The notes: generated by a model from the letters alone, not told the origin. Shown: positions 46,879-57,252, counted from the first letter of the stretch. The stretch: 64,000 bases of DNA from Cellulomonas sp. RIT-PI-Y (GCF_025642745.1 NZ_JANZKP010000006.1:1-64000); one strand, 5' to 3'. Numbers and translations: made by a program.

Positions 46879-47819
46879 CGCCAGAGCGCGCCCTCGTGGC
46901 TGAGCCCGAGCCGCAGGATCCGCCAGCCGCCCATCGCGCCACCGAAGACGTCGAGCAGCGCCTGGTCCGCGTCGGTGACCCGGTGGTCGACCGGGCGGTC
47001 GTCGCCGGGTGCGGTCCGCCCCAGCGCCAGCACGGTCGGGCCCGCGCCGGAGACCACGGCGGGGACGCCGTGCGAGCGGAGCGCGTCGACCAGGGCGAGC
47101 GACTCCGGCATCACCGCGCGGCGCTGCTCCTGGTGCAGCCGGTCCCCGGTGGCGTCGAACAGCAGGTCCGGGCGGCGGCCGAGCGCCTCGACCAGCAGCG
47201 AGGCCCGGCCCGCCTGCCAGGCGGCGTCGGCGTGCGCGACCTGGGCGGGAAGCACACCGCGCGCATGGCTGGTGGACAGCCGGCTCGGCGGCACGATCGC
47301 GATCGGCACCACGGTCGGGTGCACGTCGATCCGGGTCGCCCGGACCGCGTCGCCCTCGGACCAGGCCAGGGTGGCGCCGCCGAGCAGCGCCGGGGCGGCG
47401 TTGTCCGGGTGCCCCTCGAGGTCGGTGGCCAGGCGCAGCAGCACGTCGTCGCCGAGCGACTCCGGCTCGGCGACCAGCGCCCGGGCACCGAGCAGTCCGG
47501 CGATCACGGCGGCGGCCGACGAGCCGAGTCCCCGGCCGTGCGGGATCCGGTTCCGGCACACCAGGTGCACCCCGGTCTGCGGCGCGCCCACGTGGTCGAG
47601 CGCGTGCCGCATGGCCCGCACCACCAGGTGGTCCTCACCGGAGGGCAGGTCCTCGGCGCCCTCCCCCACCACGTCCACCCGCACGTCCGCGACGCCCAGC
47701 GCCCGGACCTCGACGTCGTCGTACAGCCCGAGCGCCATGCCCGCGGTGTCGAACCCCGGCCCGAGGTTCGCGCTCGTCGCGGGCACCCGCACCCGGGCCC
47801 GATCGGCTCCCAGTCGCAC
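46866..47819 (-). CDS. thrB: Homoserine kinase
   Basis: 317 aa, GTG at 47819. GHMP kinase: N-terminal VRVPATSANLGPGFDTAG, ATP loop PHGRGLGSSAAAVIAG and C-terminal VVSGAGPTVLALG. Phosphorylates homoserine in threonine synthesis. 9 nt after thrC. Confidence 0.96.
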   Translation of the reverse strand: MRLGADRARVRVPATSANLGPGFDTAGMALGLYDDVEVRALGVADVRVDVVGEGAEDLPSGEDHLVVRAMRHALDHVGAPQTGVHLVCRNRIPHGRGLGSSAAAVIAGLLGARALVAEPESLGDDVLLRLATDLEGHPDNAAPALLGGATLAWSEGDAVRATRIDVHPTVVPIAIVPPSRLSTSHARGVLPAQVAHADAAWQAGRASLLVEALGRRPDLLFDATGDRLHQEQRRAVMPESLALVDALRSHGVPAVVSGAGPTVLALGRTAPGDDRPVDHRVTDADQALLDVFGGAMGGWRILRLGLSHEGALWRRLP

Positions 47820-47828
47820 GGCCGTGCC

Positions 47829-48920
47829 TCAGCCGAGGTCCAGGGCGGCGGCGATCTCCATCACGTCGGGGCGGACCCGCACGGTCTCGACCTCGTCGCC
47901 GTCGGCGTTGCGCAGCGCCCACTGCGGGTCCTTGAGGCCGTGACCGGTGACGGTGATGACGATCCGCGCGCCCGCGGGCACCCGGCCCTGCTCCGCGGCG
48001 GCCAGCACCCCGGCCACCCCCGCGGCGGAGGCGGGCTCGACGAACACGCCGACCTGCGAGGACAGGAGCCGGTGCGCGTGCAGGATCTGCTGGTCGGTGA
48101 CGGCCTCGATCAGGCCGCCGGAGACGTCACGGGCCTGCTCGGCCTGCGCCCAGGACGCGGGGTTGCCGATCCGGATCGCGGTGGCGATGGTCTCCGGCTC
48201 GGTGATCGGGTGCCCGGCGACGATCGGGGCCGCGCCGGCCGCTTGGAAGCCCCACATCGCCGGCGTCCGGCTGGACACCGCGGGCAGGTCCGCGCCGCCG
48301 TCCAGGCCCGCGTACTCGCGGTAGCCCTTCCAGTAGGCGGTGATGTTGCCGGCGTTGCCGACCGGCAGCGCGTGGATGTCCGGCGCGTCGCCGAGCGCGT
48401 CGACCACCTCGAAGGCACCGGTCTTCTGACCCTCGATCCGGTCCGGGTTCACCGAGTTCACCAGCTCGACCGGGTAGGCCTCGGCCAGCTTGCGGGCGGC
48501 GATCAGGCAGTCGTCGAAGTTGCCGTCCACCTGGAGCAGGCGGGCACCGTGCGCCACGGCCTGGCTGAGCTTGCCCATCGCGATCTTGCCGTCCGGCACC
48601 AGCACCGCGCAGAGCATGCCCGCGTGGGTGGCGTAGGCGGCGGCGGAGGCCGAGGTGTTGCCGGTGGAGGCGCAGACCACCGCCTTGGCACCCCGTCCGG
48701 CGGCCGCGGAGATCGCGGTGGTCATCCCACGGTCCTTGAACGACCCGGTCGGGTTCATCCCCTCGACCTTGACCCAGACCTCCGCGCCGGTGAGCGCGGA
48801 CAGCGCCGGGGCGGACACCAGCGGCGTCCCGCCCTCCCCCAGGCTCACCACGCGCTCACGCACGTGGGCCGGCAACCGGTCGGCGTACTCCGCGATCACG
48901 CCGCGCCACTGCTGTGCCAT
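47829..48920 (-). CDS. thrC: Threonine synthase
   Basis: 363 aa, ATG at 48920 sharing a base with the hom stop. PLP enzyme of fold type II: Lys62 in [10 protein letters not shown], phosphate loop [27 protein letters not shown]. Converts O-phosphohomoserine to threonine. Confidence 0.97.
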   Translation of the reverse strand: MAQQWRGVIAEYADRLPAHVRERVVSLGEGGTPLVSAPALSALTGAEVWVKVEGMNPTGSFKDRGMTTAISAAAGRGAKAVVCASTGNTSASAAAYATHAGMLCAVLVPDGKIAMGKLSQAVAHGARLLQVDGNFDDCLIAARKLAEAYPVELVNSVNPDRIEGQKTGAFEVVDALGDAPDIHALPVGNAGNITAYWKGYREYAGLDGGADLPAVSSRTPAMWGFQAAGAAPIVAGHPITEPETIATAIRIGNPASWAQAEQARDVSGGLIEAVTDQQILHAHRLLSSQVGVFVEPASAAGVAGVLAAAEQGRVPAGARIVITVTGHGLKDPQWALRNADGDEVETVRVRPDVMEIAAALDLG

Positions 48921-50254
48921 CAGACTCCCTCAACCCTCAGGACGGACACGACCTCGCGCACGGAATCGTGCTCGGCGATCGCGGCGACGGTGGCCGACAG
49001 CGCGGCCTCCGTCGCCTCGTGTGTGGTGATCACCAGACGCGCCACGGACTCGGCGGGCTGGACGGACTGCCGGACGGCCTCGATCGAGACCCCGTGCTCG
49101 GCCAGGATCGTGGCGACCTGCGCCAGCACGCCGGGGCGGTCGGTGACGTCGATCCGGACCTGGTACCGGGTGCGGGCGGCCCGGGCGGGCAGCACCGGCA
49201 GGGCGGCGTAGAACGACTCGGCCGGTCCTCGCCCACCGTGCACCCGGTGCCGGGCCACCGACACCAGGTCGCCGAGCACCGCCGACGCGGTCGGAGCGCC
49301 ACCGGCGCCGCGACCGTAGAACATCAGCTCGCCCGCGGCCTCGGCCTCGACGAACACCGCGTTGAACGCGCCGCGCACCCCGGCCAGCGGGTGGGAGCTC
49401 GGCACCAGGGCGGGGTGCACGCGCACCTGCACGCCCTCCGGGCCGTCGTCGTCCGCCAGGCGGTGCTCGGCGATCGCGAGCAGCTTGACCACGTGCCCGG
49501 TGCGCGCCGCCCAGGCGACGTCCTCGGCGGTGATCGACGTGATGCCCTGCCGGTCGACGTCGGCCAGCGACACCCGGGTGTGGAACGCCAGCGAGGCCAG
49601 GATCGCGGCCTTGGCCGCCGCGTCGTAGCCCTCCACGTCCGCGGTCGGGTCGGCCTCGGCGTAGCCGAGCTCCTGCGCCTCGGCCACCGCGGCGTCCAGG
49701 TCCAGCCCGTCGGTCGCCATCCGGTCCAGGACGAAGTTGGTGGTGCCGTTCACGATGCCGAGCACCCGGCGCACCCGATCACCGGTCAGCGACTCGCGCA
49801 CCGGCCGGACCAGCGGGATCGCCCCGGCGACGGCGGCCTCGAAGTAGATGTCCACGCCCGCGGCGTCCGCGGCGGCGTAGAGCGTCGGGCCGTCCTCGGC
49901 CAGCAGCGCCTTGTTCGCGGTGACCACCGAGGCGCCGTTCCGGATCGCCCGCAGCAGCAGGGTCCGGGCGGGCTCGATGCCGCCGACCACCTCGACCACG
50001 AGGTCCGCCCGGTCCACCAGCGACTCCGCGTCCTCGGTGAGCAGCGCCGGGTCGACGACCGGGTCGCGGGGGGCCGTGGCGTCCCGCACCGCGATGCCCA
50101 CCAGCTCCAGCGGGGCACCGACCCGGGCCGCGAGATCCGCGGACTCGGTGGTCAGCAGCCGCACCACCTCCGTGCCCACCACCCCGCAGCCGAGCAGGGC
50201 CACCCGCACCGGGGCGGGCTGGGACGTGACATCGGACGTGTGCTGCTGGGTCAC
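48920..50254 (-). CDS. hom: Homoserine dehydrogenase
   Basis: 444 aa, GTG at 50254 with GGAG 5 nt before. NAD(P)-binding [14 protein letters not shown], catalytic region [11 protein letters not shown] and [24 protein letters not shown], then a C-terminal ACT domain ([19 protein letters not shown]) for threonine feedback. First gene of hom-thrC-thrB. A -10 TATCCT at 50345-50340 (minus) fits an own promoter, needed since the toxin-antitoxin pair separates it from lysA. Confidence 0.97.
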   Translation of the reverse strand: MTQQHTSDVTSQPAPVRVALLGCGVVGTEVVRLLTTESADLAARVGAPLELVGIAVRDATAPRDPVVDPALLTEDAESLVDRADLVVEVVGGIEPARTLLLRAIRNGASVVTANKALLAEDGPTLYAAADAAGVDIYFEAAVAGAIPLVRPVRESLTGDRVRRVLGIVNGTTNFVLDRMATDGLDLDAAVAEAQELGYAEADPTADVEGYDAAAKAAILASLAFHTRVSLADVDRQGITSITAEDVAWAARTGHVVKLLAIAEHRLADDDGPEGVQVRVHPALVPSSHPLAGVRGAFNAVFVEAEAAGELMFYGRGAGGAPTASAVLGDLVSVARHRVHGGRGPAESFYAALPVLPARAARTRYQVRIDVTDRPGVLAQVATILAEHGVSIEAVRQSVQPAESVARLVITTHEATEAALSATVAAIAEHDSVREVVSVLRVEGV

Positions 50255-50339
50255 CGGGTCTCCGTTCGCATCGGGCCGAACCGTGGCCGCGCGCGCCGGG
50301 ACGGATGCGGTCCGCCGACCGCGCGGGCGGCCGACGCCC

Positions 50340-50345
50340 AGGATA
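50340..50345 (-). promoter_or_regulatory. Possible -10 box of hom-thrC-thrB
   Basis: TATCCT on the minus strand, 86 nt upstream of the hom start; no clear -35. Confidence 0.4.
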
Positions 50346-50393
50346 GGGGTGCCGTGCGCGGGCGCAGGCGGGTATCCACAGCGTGGGCGCGGG

Positions 50394-50747
50394 TCACCGC
50401 AGCTCGGGCTCCAGGCCGGGGGCGTGCCGGTCGACGAGGTGGCGGACACCGGTGGTGAACCGGCCGAGCCGATGCTCGAGGATCTGCCGGATCCGCGCCG
50501 GGTCGACGCTGCGGTAGTCGTGGGCGATGAGGTTCCGGGTCGCGCGGATGCGGGGCCATTCATCACCGAACTCCGCGGCCAGCCAGGGTTCGGGCAACCG
50601 GGCGACGACCTCGATCGCGGCGGACAGCCGCATGCACACGGCGTCGAAGGTCATCGCACTGTCGAGCCGTCCGGTCGCGAGATGACGGTCCAGCACCGCG
50701 AGATGGTCGAGTGCGATGCCCAGGTTGTCCCGCGGGTCCCGGCTCAC
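50394..50747 (-). CDS. HepT-like HEPN-domain toxin
   Basis: 117 aa from GTG 50747, overlapping the MNT-gene stop (GTGA). The HEPN RNase/AMPylation-target motif R-x4-H-x-Y is intact in RNLIAHDYR (about residues 76-84). All-helical DUF86-type protein. With an MNT partner gene this forms a HepT/MntA type VII toxin-antitoxin system: the toxin is an RNase that the partner inactivates by adding AMP to the motif tyrosine. Inserted between hom and lysA. Confidence 0.85.
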   Translation of the reverse strand: MSRDPRDNLGIALDHLAVLDRHLATGRLDSAMTFDAVCMRLSAAIEVVARLPEPWLAAEFGDEWPRIRATRNLIAHDYRSVDPARIRQILEHRLGRFTTGVRHLVDRHAPGLEPELR

Positions 50748-51448
50748 AGGGCCACCGCCTCGGGGATCGCCTTCCGTGCGATCCGCGGCCACAGCGCAGC
50801 GGCCTCGACCACGTCGACCCGGCGATCGAGCAGTCGTTCGAGGTCGACGGTCAGACTCCCGAGGTCCCAGAGGCTGGTCTCCTGTGCCACGTCGACCAGC
50901 AGGTCCACGTCCGACTCCACGTCGTCCTCCCCCCTGGCCACCGACCCGAACACCCGGACGTTGCTCGCCCCGTTCGCGGCGGCGATCCGGACGATCTCCT
51001 CGCGCTTGTCCCGCAGCACCCAGGTCAGGGTGCTCGGCACCCGCGCGGCGGGCGGCGCGGTCGCAGGCTCCGCGGTCTCCGGCACCGTGCTTTCCGGCCT
51101 TGCGGTCTCCGGCACTGCGGTCTCCGGCCTCGCGGTCTCCGGCCTCGCGGTCTCCGGCCTCGCGGTCTCCGGCCTCGCGGTCTCCGGCACCGCGCTCTCC
51201 GGCATCGCGAACGCGTACTCCACCCTCGGCCGGGTCGCCCGCAGCAGCCGCGCCACCTCCGGCTGACTCCGCCCGACCGCCGCGGCGATCTTCCGTTGGC
51301 TCCAGCCGAAGTCCGCCGCCTGCCGTACCGCACGGGTCAACGCCCGTGAGGCCTCCTCGCGCAGTCGGTCGACGTAGTCGTTTACGTCGTCCAGGTACTC
51401 GAGCAGCGCTCCGTCGACCGCGCTCGGTTCCGAGCCCTCGTCATCCAT
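50744..51448 (-). CDS. HTH-MNT fusion: MntA-like nucleotidyltransferase antitoxin with N-terminal DNA-binding domain
   Basis: 234 aa, ATG 51448 with AGGAGG 6 nt upstream. Residues about 1-65 contain a helix-turn-helix (WSQRKIAAAVGRSQPEVARLL); about 75-125 is a linker of PETAR pentapeptide repeats; the rest is an MNT domain with NVRVFGSVARGEDD followed by ESDVDLLVDV, so G-S-x10-D-x-D is complete. A perfect TGATAG/CTATCA palindrome lies just upstream. The DNA-binding module on an MntA-type antitoxin could let it repress its own operon. Most MntA proteins are the MNT domain alone. Confidence 0.85.
   Translation of the reverse strand: MDDEGSEPSAVDGALLEYLDDVNDYVDRLREEASRALTRAVRQAADFGWSQRKIAAAVGRSQPEVARLLRATRPRVEYAFAMPESAVPETARPETARPETARPETARPETAVPETARPESTVPETAEPATAPPAARVPSTLTWVLRDKREEIVRIAAANGASNVRVFGSVARGEDDVESDVDLLVDVAQETSLWDLGSLTVDLERLLDRRVDVVEAAALWPRIARKAIPEAVAL
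51069..51208. repeat. 15-bp tandem repeats in the antitoxin linker
   Basis: About nine copies of a GGTCTCCGGCCTCGC-like unit; four central copies are identical. They code Pro-Glu-Thr-Ala-Arg on the minus strand. Confidence 0.85.
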
Positions 51449-51459
51449 CCGGCACCTCC

Positions 51460-51477
51460 TGATAGGAGATGCTATCA
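51460..51477. promoter_or_regulatory. Palindromic operator candidate for the toxin-antitoxin pair
   Basis: TGATAG-6 nt-CTATCA, a perfect inverted repeat just upstream of the SD; TAGCAT inside it may be a -10, with TCGACC 17 bp upstream. Fits autorepression by the HTH domain. Confidence 0.5.
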
Positions 51478-51483
51478 ACGTCG

Positions 51484-52827
51484 TCAGCCCAGGTCGAGGG
51501 CCAGCAGGTCGTCCTCGGTCTCCCGGCGCACCAGCACCCGGGTCCGCCCCGAGCCGACCGCCAGCACCGGCGGGCGGGGCACGTGGTTGTAGTTGGAGGC
51601 CATCGACCGGCCGTAGGCGCCCGTGGCCGCGACCGCCAGCAGGTCACCGGCGGCGATGTCCTCGGGCAGCTGCACCTCGCGCACGACGATGTCGCCGCTC
51701 TCGCAGTGCTTGCCCACCACTCGGGCGAGCACGGTCCGCTCGGCGCCCACCCGGTTCATCAGGGCCGCGGTGTAGTCGGCGCCGTAGAGCGCGGGGCGGA
51801 TGTTGTCGCTCATCCCGCCGTCGACCGAGACGTAGGTCCGGACCCGGCCGTCGTCCAGGCGCACCGGCTTGACGGTGCCGACCCGGTACAGGGTGAGCGT
51901 GGTCGGACCGACGATCGTGCGACCGGGCTCGAAGGACAGCCGGGGCGCGGGGGTACCGAGCTCGGCACAAGCGTCGGTCACCGCGGCGGCGATGTCCTTC
52001 GCCATCCGTTCCGGGTCCAACGGCACCTCACCGGGCAGGTAGGCGATCCCGAACCCGCCGCCCAGGTCGACCTCCGGCACCAGCACGCCGGTCCGGGCGG
52101 CCAGGTCGGCGCGGAGCGCGAGCACGGCGCGGGCGGAGACCGTGAAGCCCTCCGGGTCGAGGATCTGCGAGCCGATGTGCGAGTGGATGCCGAGCAGGCG
52201 CAGCTCGGGCAGCTCGACCGCGCGCAGCAGGGCGGTGAGCGCGGGCGAGTCCTGCCCGGCGATCGACAGGCCGAACTTCTGGTCCTCGTGCGCGGTGGAG
52301 ATGTACTCGTGTCCACCGGCGTGCACGCCGGTGGTGACCCGGACCATCACCGGAGCGGGCTCGCCACCGCGCTCCCGCACGAGGGCGGCGATCCGGTCCA
52401 GTTCCGGCAGCGAGTCGACGATGATCCGGCCGACCCCGGCGTCCAGCGCCCGGGAGATCTCGGCGTCCGACTTGTTGTTGCCGTGCAGGCCGATGTCCGC
52501 GCCCGGCACTCCGGCCCGGAGCGCCACCGCGAGCTCGCCGCCGGTGGCGGTGTCCACCCGCAGACCTTCCTCGTGCGCCCAGCGCGCGACGGCGACCGAC
52601 AGGAACGCCTTGCCCGCGTAGTACACGTCGACCCCGCCGAACGCGGCCTCGAAGGCGGTGCGCAGGGTGCGCGCCCGGGCGCGGAAGTCGGCCTCGTCCA
52701 GCACGTAGGCCGGGGTGCCCTGGGCCTCGGCCAGCTCGCGCAGGTCGACCCCGGCCACCCGGACCGCTCCGTCGGGGTCGCGGACGGCGGAGGCGGGCCA
52801 GGGCAGACCGAGGCCGACCGGGTTCAC
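51484..52827 (-). CDS. lysA: Diaminopimelate decarboxylase
   Basis: 447 aa; GTG 52827 overlaps the argS stop (GTGA). Alanine-racemase-fold barrel: PLP Lys73 in [37 protein letters not shown] and HCESGD with the catalytic Cys from the partner subunit. Last step of lysine synthesis. Normally followed by hom; here the toxin-antitoxin genes intervene. Confidence 0.97.
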   Translation of the reverse strand: MNPVGLGLPWPASAVRDPDGAVRVAGVDLRELAEAQGTPAYVLDEADFRARARTLRTAFEAAFGGVDVYYAGKAFLSVAVARWAHEEGLRVDTATGGELAVALRAGVPGADIGLHGNNKSDAEISRALDAGVGRIIVDSLPELDRIAALVRERGGEPAPVMVRVTTGVHAGGHEYISTAHEDQKFGLSIAGQDSPALTALLRAVELPELRLLGIHSHIGSQILDPEGFTVSARAVLALRADLAARTGVLVPEVDLGGGFGIAYLPGEVPLDPERMAKDIAAAVTDACAELGTPAPRLSFEPGRTIVGPTTLTLYRVGTVKPVRLDDGRVRTYVSVDGGMSDNIRPALYGADYTAALMNRVGAERTVLARVVGKHCESGDIVVREVQLPEDIAAGDLLAVAATGAYGRSMASNYNHVPRPPVLAVGSGRTRVLVRRETEDDLLALDLG

Positions 52828-54506
52828 ATCCGCTCCGGCGCGGACACCCCGAGCAGGTCCAGACCGTTGGCCAGCACCTGGCGGGTGGCGTCGTTCAGCC
52901 AGAGCCGGGTGCGGTGCTCGTCGGAGACGGCCTCCTCGCCCCACGGCACGACCCGGCGCTTCTGGTCGTACCACTTGTGGTATCCACCGGCGACGGTCTC
53001 CAGATAGCGGGCGATCCGGTGCGGCTCGCGCAGCTCGGCGGCCTGCGCGACCACCCGGGGGAACTCCGCGAGCAGGCCGAGCAGCGAGGACTCGGACGGG
53101 TGGTCCAGCAGGGCGGCGTCGAAGCCGTCCTCCCGCCGCACCCCGGCCTCGGCCGCGTTCCGCGCCATGCTCGCGGTGCGCGAGTGGGCGTACTGCACGT
53201 AGAACACCGGGTTCTCGTTGGTGGCGGTCGACAGCAGGTCGAGGTCCAGGTCGATGCTCGAGTCCACCGAGGACCGGGCGAGGGAGTACCGCGCGGCGTC
53301 CACGCCGACCGCCTCGACCAGGTCGTCCAGGGCGACGACCGTCCCGGCCCGCTTGGACATCCGTACCGGCTGGCCGTCCTTCACCAGGTTGACCATCTGG
53401 CCGATCAGGATCTCCAGGTTGACCCCCGGCACGTCCCCGAACGCGGCGCAGGCGGCCATCATCCGGCCGATGTAGCCGTGGTGGTCGGCACCGAGCATCA
53501 GGATGGCCCGGTCGAAGCCGCGCTCGCGCTTGTCCAGGTAGTACGCCAGGTCACCGGCGATGTAGGCGGCGTCGCCGTCGGACTTCACGATGACGCGGTC
53601 CTTGTCGTCACCGAAGTCGGTGGTGCGCAGCCAGACCGCGCCGTCGGCCTCGAAGATGTGGCCCAGCTCGCGCAGCCGGGCGACCGCCCGCTCCACGGCG
53701 CCGGACTCGTGCAGGGAGTCCTCGTGGAAGTACACGTCGAAGTCGACGCCGAAGTCGTGCAGCGCCTTCTTGATCTCGTCGAACATCAGGTCGACGCCCC
53801 GGGACCGGAACACCTCCTGCGCCTCGGCGTCGGGCAGCTCGCGCGGGTCGGTGCGCCCGGAGGTCACCTCGTCGGCGATCACCCGGTCGGCGATGTCCTG
53901 GATGTACTGGCCGCCGTAGCCGTCCTCCGGCGCCTCCAGACCGCGGGCCCGGGCCAGCAGCGAGCGGGCGAACCGGTCGATCTGGGCGCCGTGGTCGTTG
54001 AAGTAGTACTCGCGGGTCACGTCCGCACCGGCGGCGGCGAGGATCCGGGCCAGGCTGTCGCCGACCGCGGCCCAGCGGGCCCCGCCGATGTGGATCGGGC
54101 CGGTCGGGTTGGCCGAGACGAACTCCAGGTTGATCCTCTGGCCGGTCTGGCTCTCGCCGCGGCCGTAGGCCTCGCCGGAGTCGACGATCGACCGTGCCAG
54201 CTCGCCGGCGGCCGCCGCGTCCAGCGTGATGTTGAGGAAGCCGGGGCCGGCGATGTCCACGGCGGCGATGCCGGGCACGTCGGCCAGCCGGCGGGTGAGC
54301 TCCTCGGCGAAGGCGCGCGGGTTCATCCCGGCCTTCTTGCCCAGCTGCAGGGCGACGTTGGTGGCCCAGTCGCCGTGCTCGCGCTGACGGGGTCGCTCCA
54401 CGTGCACGGTGTCGGGCAGGTCGTCGGCGGCGAGGGCGAAGGTGCCGTCGGCCACCGCCGCGGTGAGGGCGGCGTGCAGGGAGGCGGAGAGCTCAGCGGG
54501 GGTCAC
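52824..54506 (-). CDS. argS: Arginyl-tRNA synthetase
   Basis: 560 aa, GTG 54506. Class I synthetase: N-terminal Add-1 domain, HIGH-type site [19 protein letters not shown]-equivalent [10 protein letters not shown] and C-terminal anticodon-binding helices. Charges tRNA-Arg; the CCG-decoding tRNA lies 2.1 kb away. argS-lysA order is conserved in actinobacteria. Confidence 0.97.
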   Translation of the reverse strand: MTPAELSASLHAALTAAVADGTFALAADDLPDTVHVERPRQREHGDWATNVALQLGKKAGMNPRAFAEELTRRLADVPGIAAVDIAGPGFLNITLDAAAAGELARSIVDSGEAYGRGESQTGQRINLEFVSANPTGPIHIGGARWAAVGDSLARILAAAGADVTREYYFNDHGAQIDRFARSLLARARGLEAPEDGYGGQYIQDIADRVIADEVTSGRTDPRELPDAEAQEVFRSRGVDLMFDEIKKALHDFGVDFDVYFHEDSLHESGAVERAVARLRELGHIFEADGAVWLRTTDFGDDKDRVIVKSDGDAAYIAGDLAYYLDKRERGFDRAILMLGADHHGYIGRMMAACAAFGDVPGVNLEILIGQMVNLVKDGQPVRMSKRAGTVVALDDLVEAVGVDAARYSLARSSVDSSIDLDLDLLSTATNENPVFYVQYAHSRTASMARNAAEAGVRREDGFDAALLDHPSESSLLGLLAEFPRVVAQAAELREPHRIARYLETVAGGYHKWYDQKRRVVPWGEEAVSDEHRTRLWLNDATRQVLANGLDLLGVSAPERM

Positions 54507-54549
54507 CGGCCCAGGGTATCGAGCCCCGGCCGGTGCCCGGTACGCCGAT

Positions 54550-55824
54550 TCAGTGCTCGGGACGGGCCTTCGGCAGCCAGGAGTCCTCCAGGAACGCCGG
54601 CCGGCAGGCGACGACCGCGCCGGCCATCAGCACCGCCAGCGTGCCGATCAGGAACACCAGTGGCCAGGTCCAGGCGGCGGTGGCGTCGTAGAGCACGCCG
54701 ATCAGCAGCGGACCGACCGCCGCGATGGCGTAGCCGATCCCCTGGGTGAACCCGGACAGCGAGGCGGCACCGGCGGAGGTCCGGGTGCGCAGGTTGATCA
54801 GGGCGAGCAGCAGCGGGAACGCGCCCGGGCCGAGTCCGCCGACCAGCACCCACAGCCAGACCGGGCCGGACGGGTGCACCAGCAGGCCGACGTAGCTGAA
54901 CAGCCAGCAGGCGACGAAGAAGATCACCAGGCCGATCGGGTTGCGCATCCTGGTGGCCGCGATCGGGGCGATCAGCGCCGGGGGCAGTCCGAGGATCGCG
55001 TAGACGCTCAGCCAGGTCCCGGCGGAGTGCGGCGAGGTGCCCGAGTCGATCAGGATCTGCGGCAGCCAGGCGAACATGGCGTAGGAACCGAGGGAGTTCA
55101 TCGCGAAGGTGACACCCATCCCCCAGGCCAGCGGACTGCGGTACACCCGGCCGCCGGAGCGGTGCCGGCTGGTCAGGGCCGGCGTGGTCGCCGGTCCACG
55201 GCGCAGCAGCCCTGCCAGCTCGACCCGCGTCGCCGCCGACCGGACCACCACGACGATCCAGGGCAGCGCGGCGAGGATGCCGATCAGCGCCCAGACGGAC
55301 AGCGCCGGGCGCCAGCCCACCCGGTCCGCGACCGGCACCACCACCGCGGCCGGCAGGGCGGTGCTCACGCTCAGCGTCACCGAGTAGGCGGAGGTCACCA
55401 CGCCGACCCGGTCCGGGAAGTACCGCTTCACCAACGGGGGCAGCAGCACATTGCCCATGCCCATCCCGGCCAGGGCCACCACCGTCCAGGCCAGGAACCC
55501 GGTGGAGGTACCCGCGGCGGAGCGGACGATCTCCCCCGCCGCGGACAACGCCATCGCCGCGATCAGCAGCGGCTCCAGCCCGACCCGCCGGGCCAGCAGC
55601 GGGGTCAGCGCACCGAAGACCGCGAAGGACGCGACCGGGATCGTCCCCAGCAGACCGGCCTGGGTCGCCGACAACGCGACATCCGCGCGCACCAGGTCCA
55701 GGATCGGCGACACCGACGCCACCGCGATCCGGAGGTTCAGGGCGACCAGCAGCACCCCGACCAGCACCACGACGCGTCCCCGCCAGGGACGCAGCTCGGG
55801 CTGGACGGTCTCGGGCGCGGGCAT
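54550..55824 (-). CDS. MFS transporter, CynX/NimT family
   Basis: 424 aa, ATG 55824 (GGAG 5 nt before). Twelve TM helices with [26 protein letters not shown] opening, the family's NLR motif, and TM segments through [21 protein letters not shown]. Divergent from a GntR regulator, which probably controls it. The substrate is not predictable; family names come from cyanate and 2-nitroimidazole export. Confidence 0.9.
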   Translation of the reverse strand: MPAPETVQPELRPWRGRVVVLVGVLLVALNLRIAVASVSPILDLVRADVALSATQAGLLGTIPVASFAVFGALTPLLARRVGLEPLLIAAMALSAAGEIVRSAAGTSTGFLAWTVVALAGMGMGNVLLPPLVKRYFPDRVGVVTSAYSVTLSVSTALPAAVVVPVADRVGWRPALSVWALIGILAALPWIVVVVRSAATRVELAGLLRRGPATTPALTSRHRSGGRVYRSPLAWGMGVTFAMNSLGSYAMFAWLPQILIDSGTSPHSAGTWLSVYAILGLPPALIAPIAATRMRNPIGLVIFFVACWLFSYVGLLVHPSGPVWLWVLVGGLGPGAFPLLLALINLRTRTSAGAASLSGFTQGIGYAIAAVGPLLIGVLYDATAAWTWPLVFLIGTLAVLMAGAVVACRPAFLEDSWLPKARPEH

Positions 55825-55874
55825 GGGAACTCCGAATTCATGGGAAGGTGGCGTCGCCCGCACGGCGGCGGGAT

Positions 55875-55880
55875 TTGACA
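55875..55880 (+). promoter_or_regulatory. -35-like box in the MFS/GntR divergent region
   Basis: Perfect TTGACA in the 106-bp divergent gap; no good -10 is found at 17-18 bp, so promoter status is uncertain. Confidence 0.3.
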
Positions 55881-55930
55881 CGATGTCGGTCGGCACCGTT
55901 GCCGCACACCTGACCTGGGAGAGTACCCGC

Positions 55931-56584
55931 ATGACGCGACGCACCGGCTTGATCGACGCCACGGTGTCCCAGCTCCGTGGGCGGATCTCCTCGGGCGAGT
56001 GGCCGGTCGGCACCCGGATCCCGGCCGAGCCGGCCCTGGTCGAGCTGCTGGGTGTGGGTCGCAACACGGTGCGTGAGGCGGTGCAGTCCCTGGTGCACTC
56101 CGGCCTGGTCGAGCGCCGCCAGGGCTCGGGCACCTACGTGCTCAGCGCGTCGGAGCTGTCGGTGACCTTCTCCCGGCAGATCGCCGACGCCCGGCAGCGG
56201 GACGTGGTCGAGGTCCGCCGGTCGCTGGAGGTCGAGGCCGCCCGGCTGGCCGCCCGGCGCCGCACCTCCTCCGACGTCGCCTCGATCACCGCCCTGCGCG
56301 AGGCGCGCGCCGAGGCCTACGCCGCCCACGCCCTGGACCGGATGGTCGCCGCCGACCTGGCCCTGCACCGCGCCATCGCCCGCGCCGCCCGCAACCCGGT
56401 GCTGCTGTCCCTGTACGAGAGCCTGATCGACGCGATCACGGAGAACATCCGGTTCAACTTCGCCCAGGTGCTCCAGGACGGGGACAACCACGACGGCCTG
56501 GTGGACGCGATCGTGCGCGGGGACGTGGCGGGGGCGGTCGACGAGACCTCGGACTACCTGTCGGGGCTGCTCGGGGAGGAGTGA
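55931..56584 (+). CDS. GntR/FadR-family transcriptional regulator
   Basis: 217 aa, ATG 55931 with GGGAGAG upstream. Winged HTH (VSQLRGRISSGEWPVGTRIP; NTVREAVQSLVHSGLV; RQGSGTYV) and a helical FCD domain with D-x3-H in ADLALHRAIARAARNPVL, a metal/ligand site of the family. Divergently transcribed from the MFS gene, the usual regulator-target layout. Confidence 0.92.
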   Translation: MTRRTGLIDATVSQLRGRISSGEWPVGTRIPAEPALVELLGVGRNTVREAVQSLVHSGLVERRQGSGTYVLSASELSVTFSRQIADARQRDVVEVRRSLEVEAARLAARRRTSSDVASITALREARAEAYAAHALDRMVAADLALHRAIARAARNPVLLSLYESLIDAITENIRFNFAQVLQDGDNHDGLVDAIVRGDVAGAVDETSDYLSGLLGEE

Positions 56585-56610
56585 GTGCCCTCAGCACTCC
56601 GCGGTGCTGG

Positions 56611-56616
56611 TAAGGT
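56611..56616 (+). promoter_or_regulatory. -10 box for the tRNA gene
   Basis: TAAGGT, 30 nt upstream of the tRNA 5' end. Confidence 0.45.
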
Positions 56617-56646
56617 CATCCCTCGTACCGACCACGGTCGGAACAC

Positions 56647-56719
56647 GCCCTCGTAGCTCAGTGGATAGAGCGTCTGCCTCCGGAGCAGAAGGTCGTAGGT
56701 TCGAATCCTATCGAGGGCA
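56647..56719 (+). tRNA. tRNA-Arg (anticodon CCG)
   Basis: 73 nt cloverleaf: acceptor GCCCTCG/CGAGGGC, D-arm GCTCAGTGGATAGAGC, anticodon stem TCTGC/GCAGA around loop CTCCGGA (anticodon CCG, codon CGG), T-arm GTAGG-TTCGAAT-CCTAT. Discriminator A; CCA is not encoded. Confidence 0.97.
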
Positions 56720-56727
56720 CCCCGGTC

Positions 56728-56759
56728 GAAGGCCCGGCATCCCAGGATGCCGGGCCTTC
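56728..56759 (+). terminator. Terminator of the tRNA gene
   Basis: Perfect 13-bp inverted repeat (56728-56740 against 56747-56759) with a 6-nt loop, starting 9 nt after the tRNA. Confidence 0.8.
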
Positions 56760-56806
56760 GTCGTCGGCGGCACCCCGCGGCGACGAGCGGGTCCTGTCGG
56801 ACCCGT

Positions 56807-57217
56807 TCAGGCCGCGATCGCGGTGACCTCCAACTCGACCCGCACGTCGGGCTCGAAGAGGTGGTCCACGCCGATCAGCGACGCGGGCGGGAGGGGCTGC
56901 GGGATGCCCAGTTCCCCGGCGACCCGTTCGACGCCCGCCATGAAGTCCCCGATCTGGGCGGGCGACCACCGCGTCACGTAGAAGGTCATGCGTACGACAT
57001 CGGCGAACGACGCATCGGCTCCCGCGAGAGCGCGGTGCGTGTTGCGCAGCGTCTGCTCGACCTGCGTGCCCAAGTCGTCACCGCCGACGGGATCACCTTC
57101 CGAGTCACGGGCGATCTGGCCGCTGATGTGGATGTGCCGGGCGCCCTCGGCGACCGCGACGTGCGCGTAGGGCGTGTGGGGCTGGAGACCGGCCGGGCTG
57201 AAACGATGGACGGACAT
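56807..57217 (-). CDS. RidA-family (YjgF/YER057c/UK114) protein
   Basis: 136 aa, ATG 57217. Typical RidA length and fold: HIHISGQIARDSEGD, TLRNTHRALAGADASFADVVRMTFYVT (conserved Arg contacting substrate carboxylate), and PPASLIGVDHLFEPDVRVELEVTAIA. Deaminates reactive enamine/imine intermediates or a related small-molecule role. Divergent from an HxlR regulator that probably controls it. Confidence 0.9.
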   Translation of the reverse strand: MSVHRFSPAGLQPHTPYAHVAVAEGARHIHISGQIARDSEGDPVGGDDLGTQVEQTLRNTHRALAGADASFADVVRMTFYVTRWSPAQIGDFMAGVERVAGELGIPQPLPPASLIGVDHLFEPDVRVELEVTAIAA

Positions 57218-57252
57218 GGAACTCTCCTGGCTCTGATGGACAACGGTCTACT

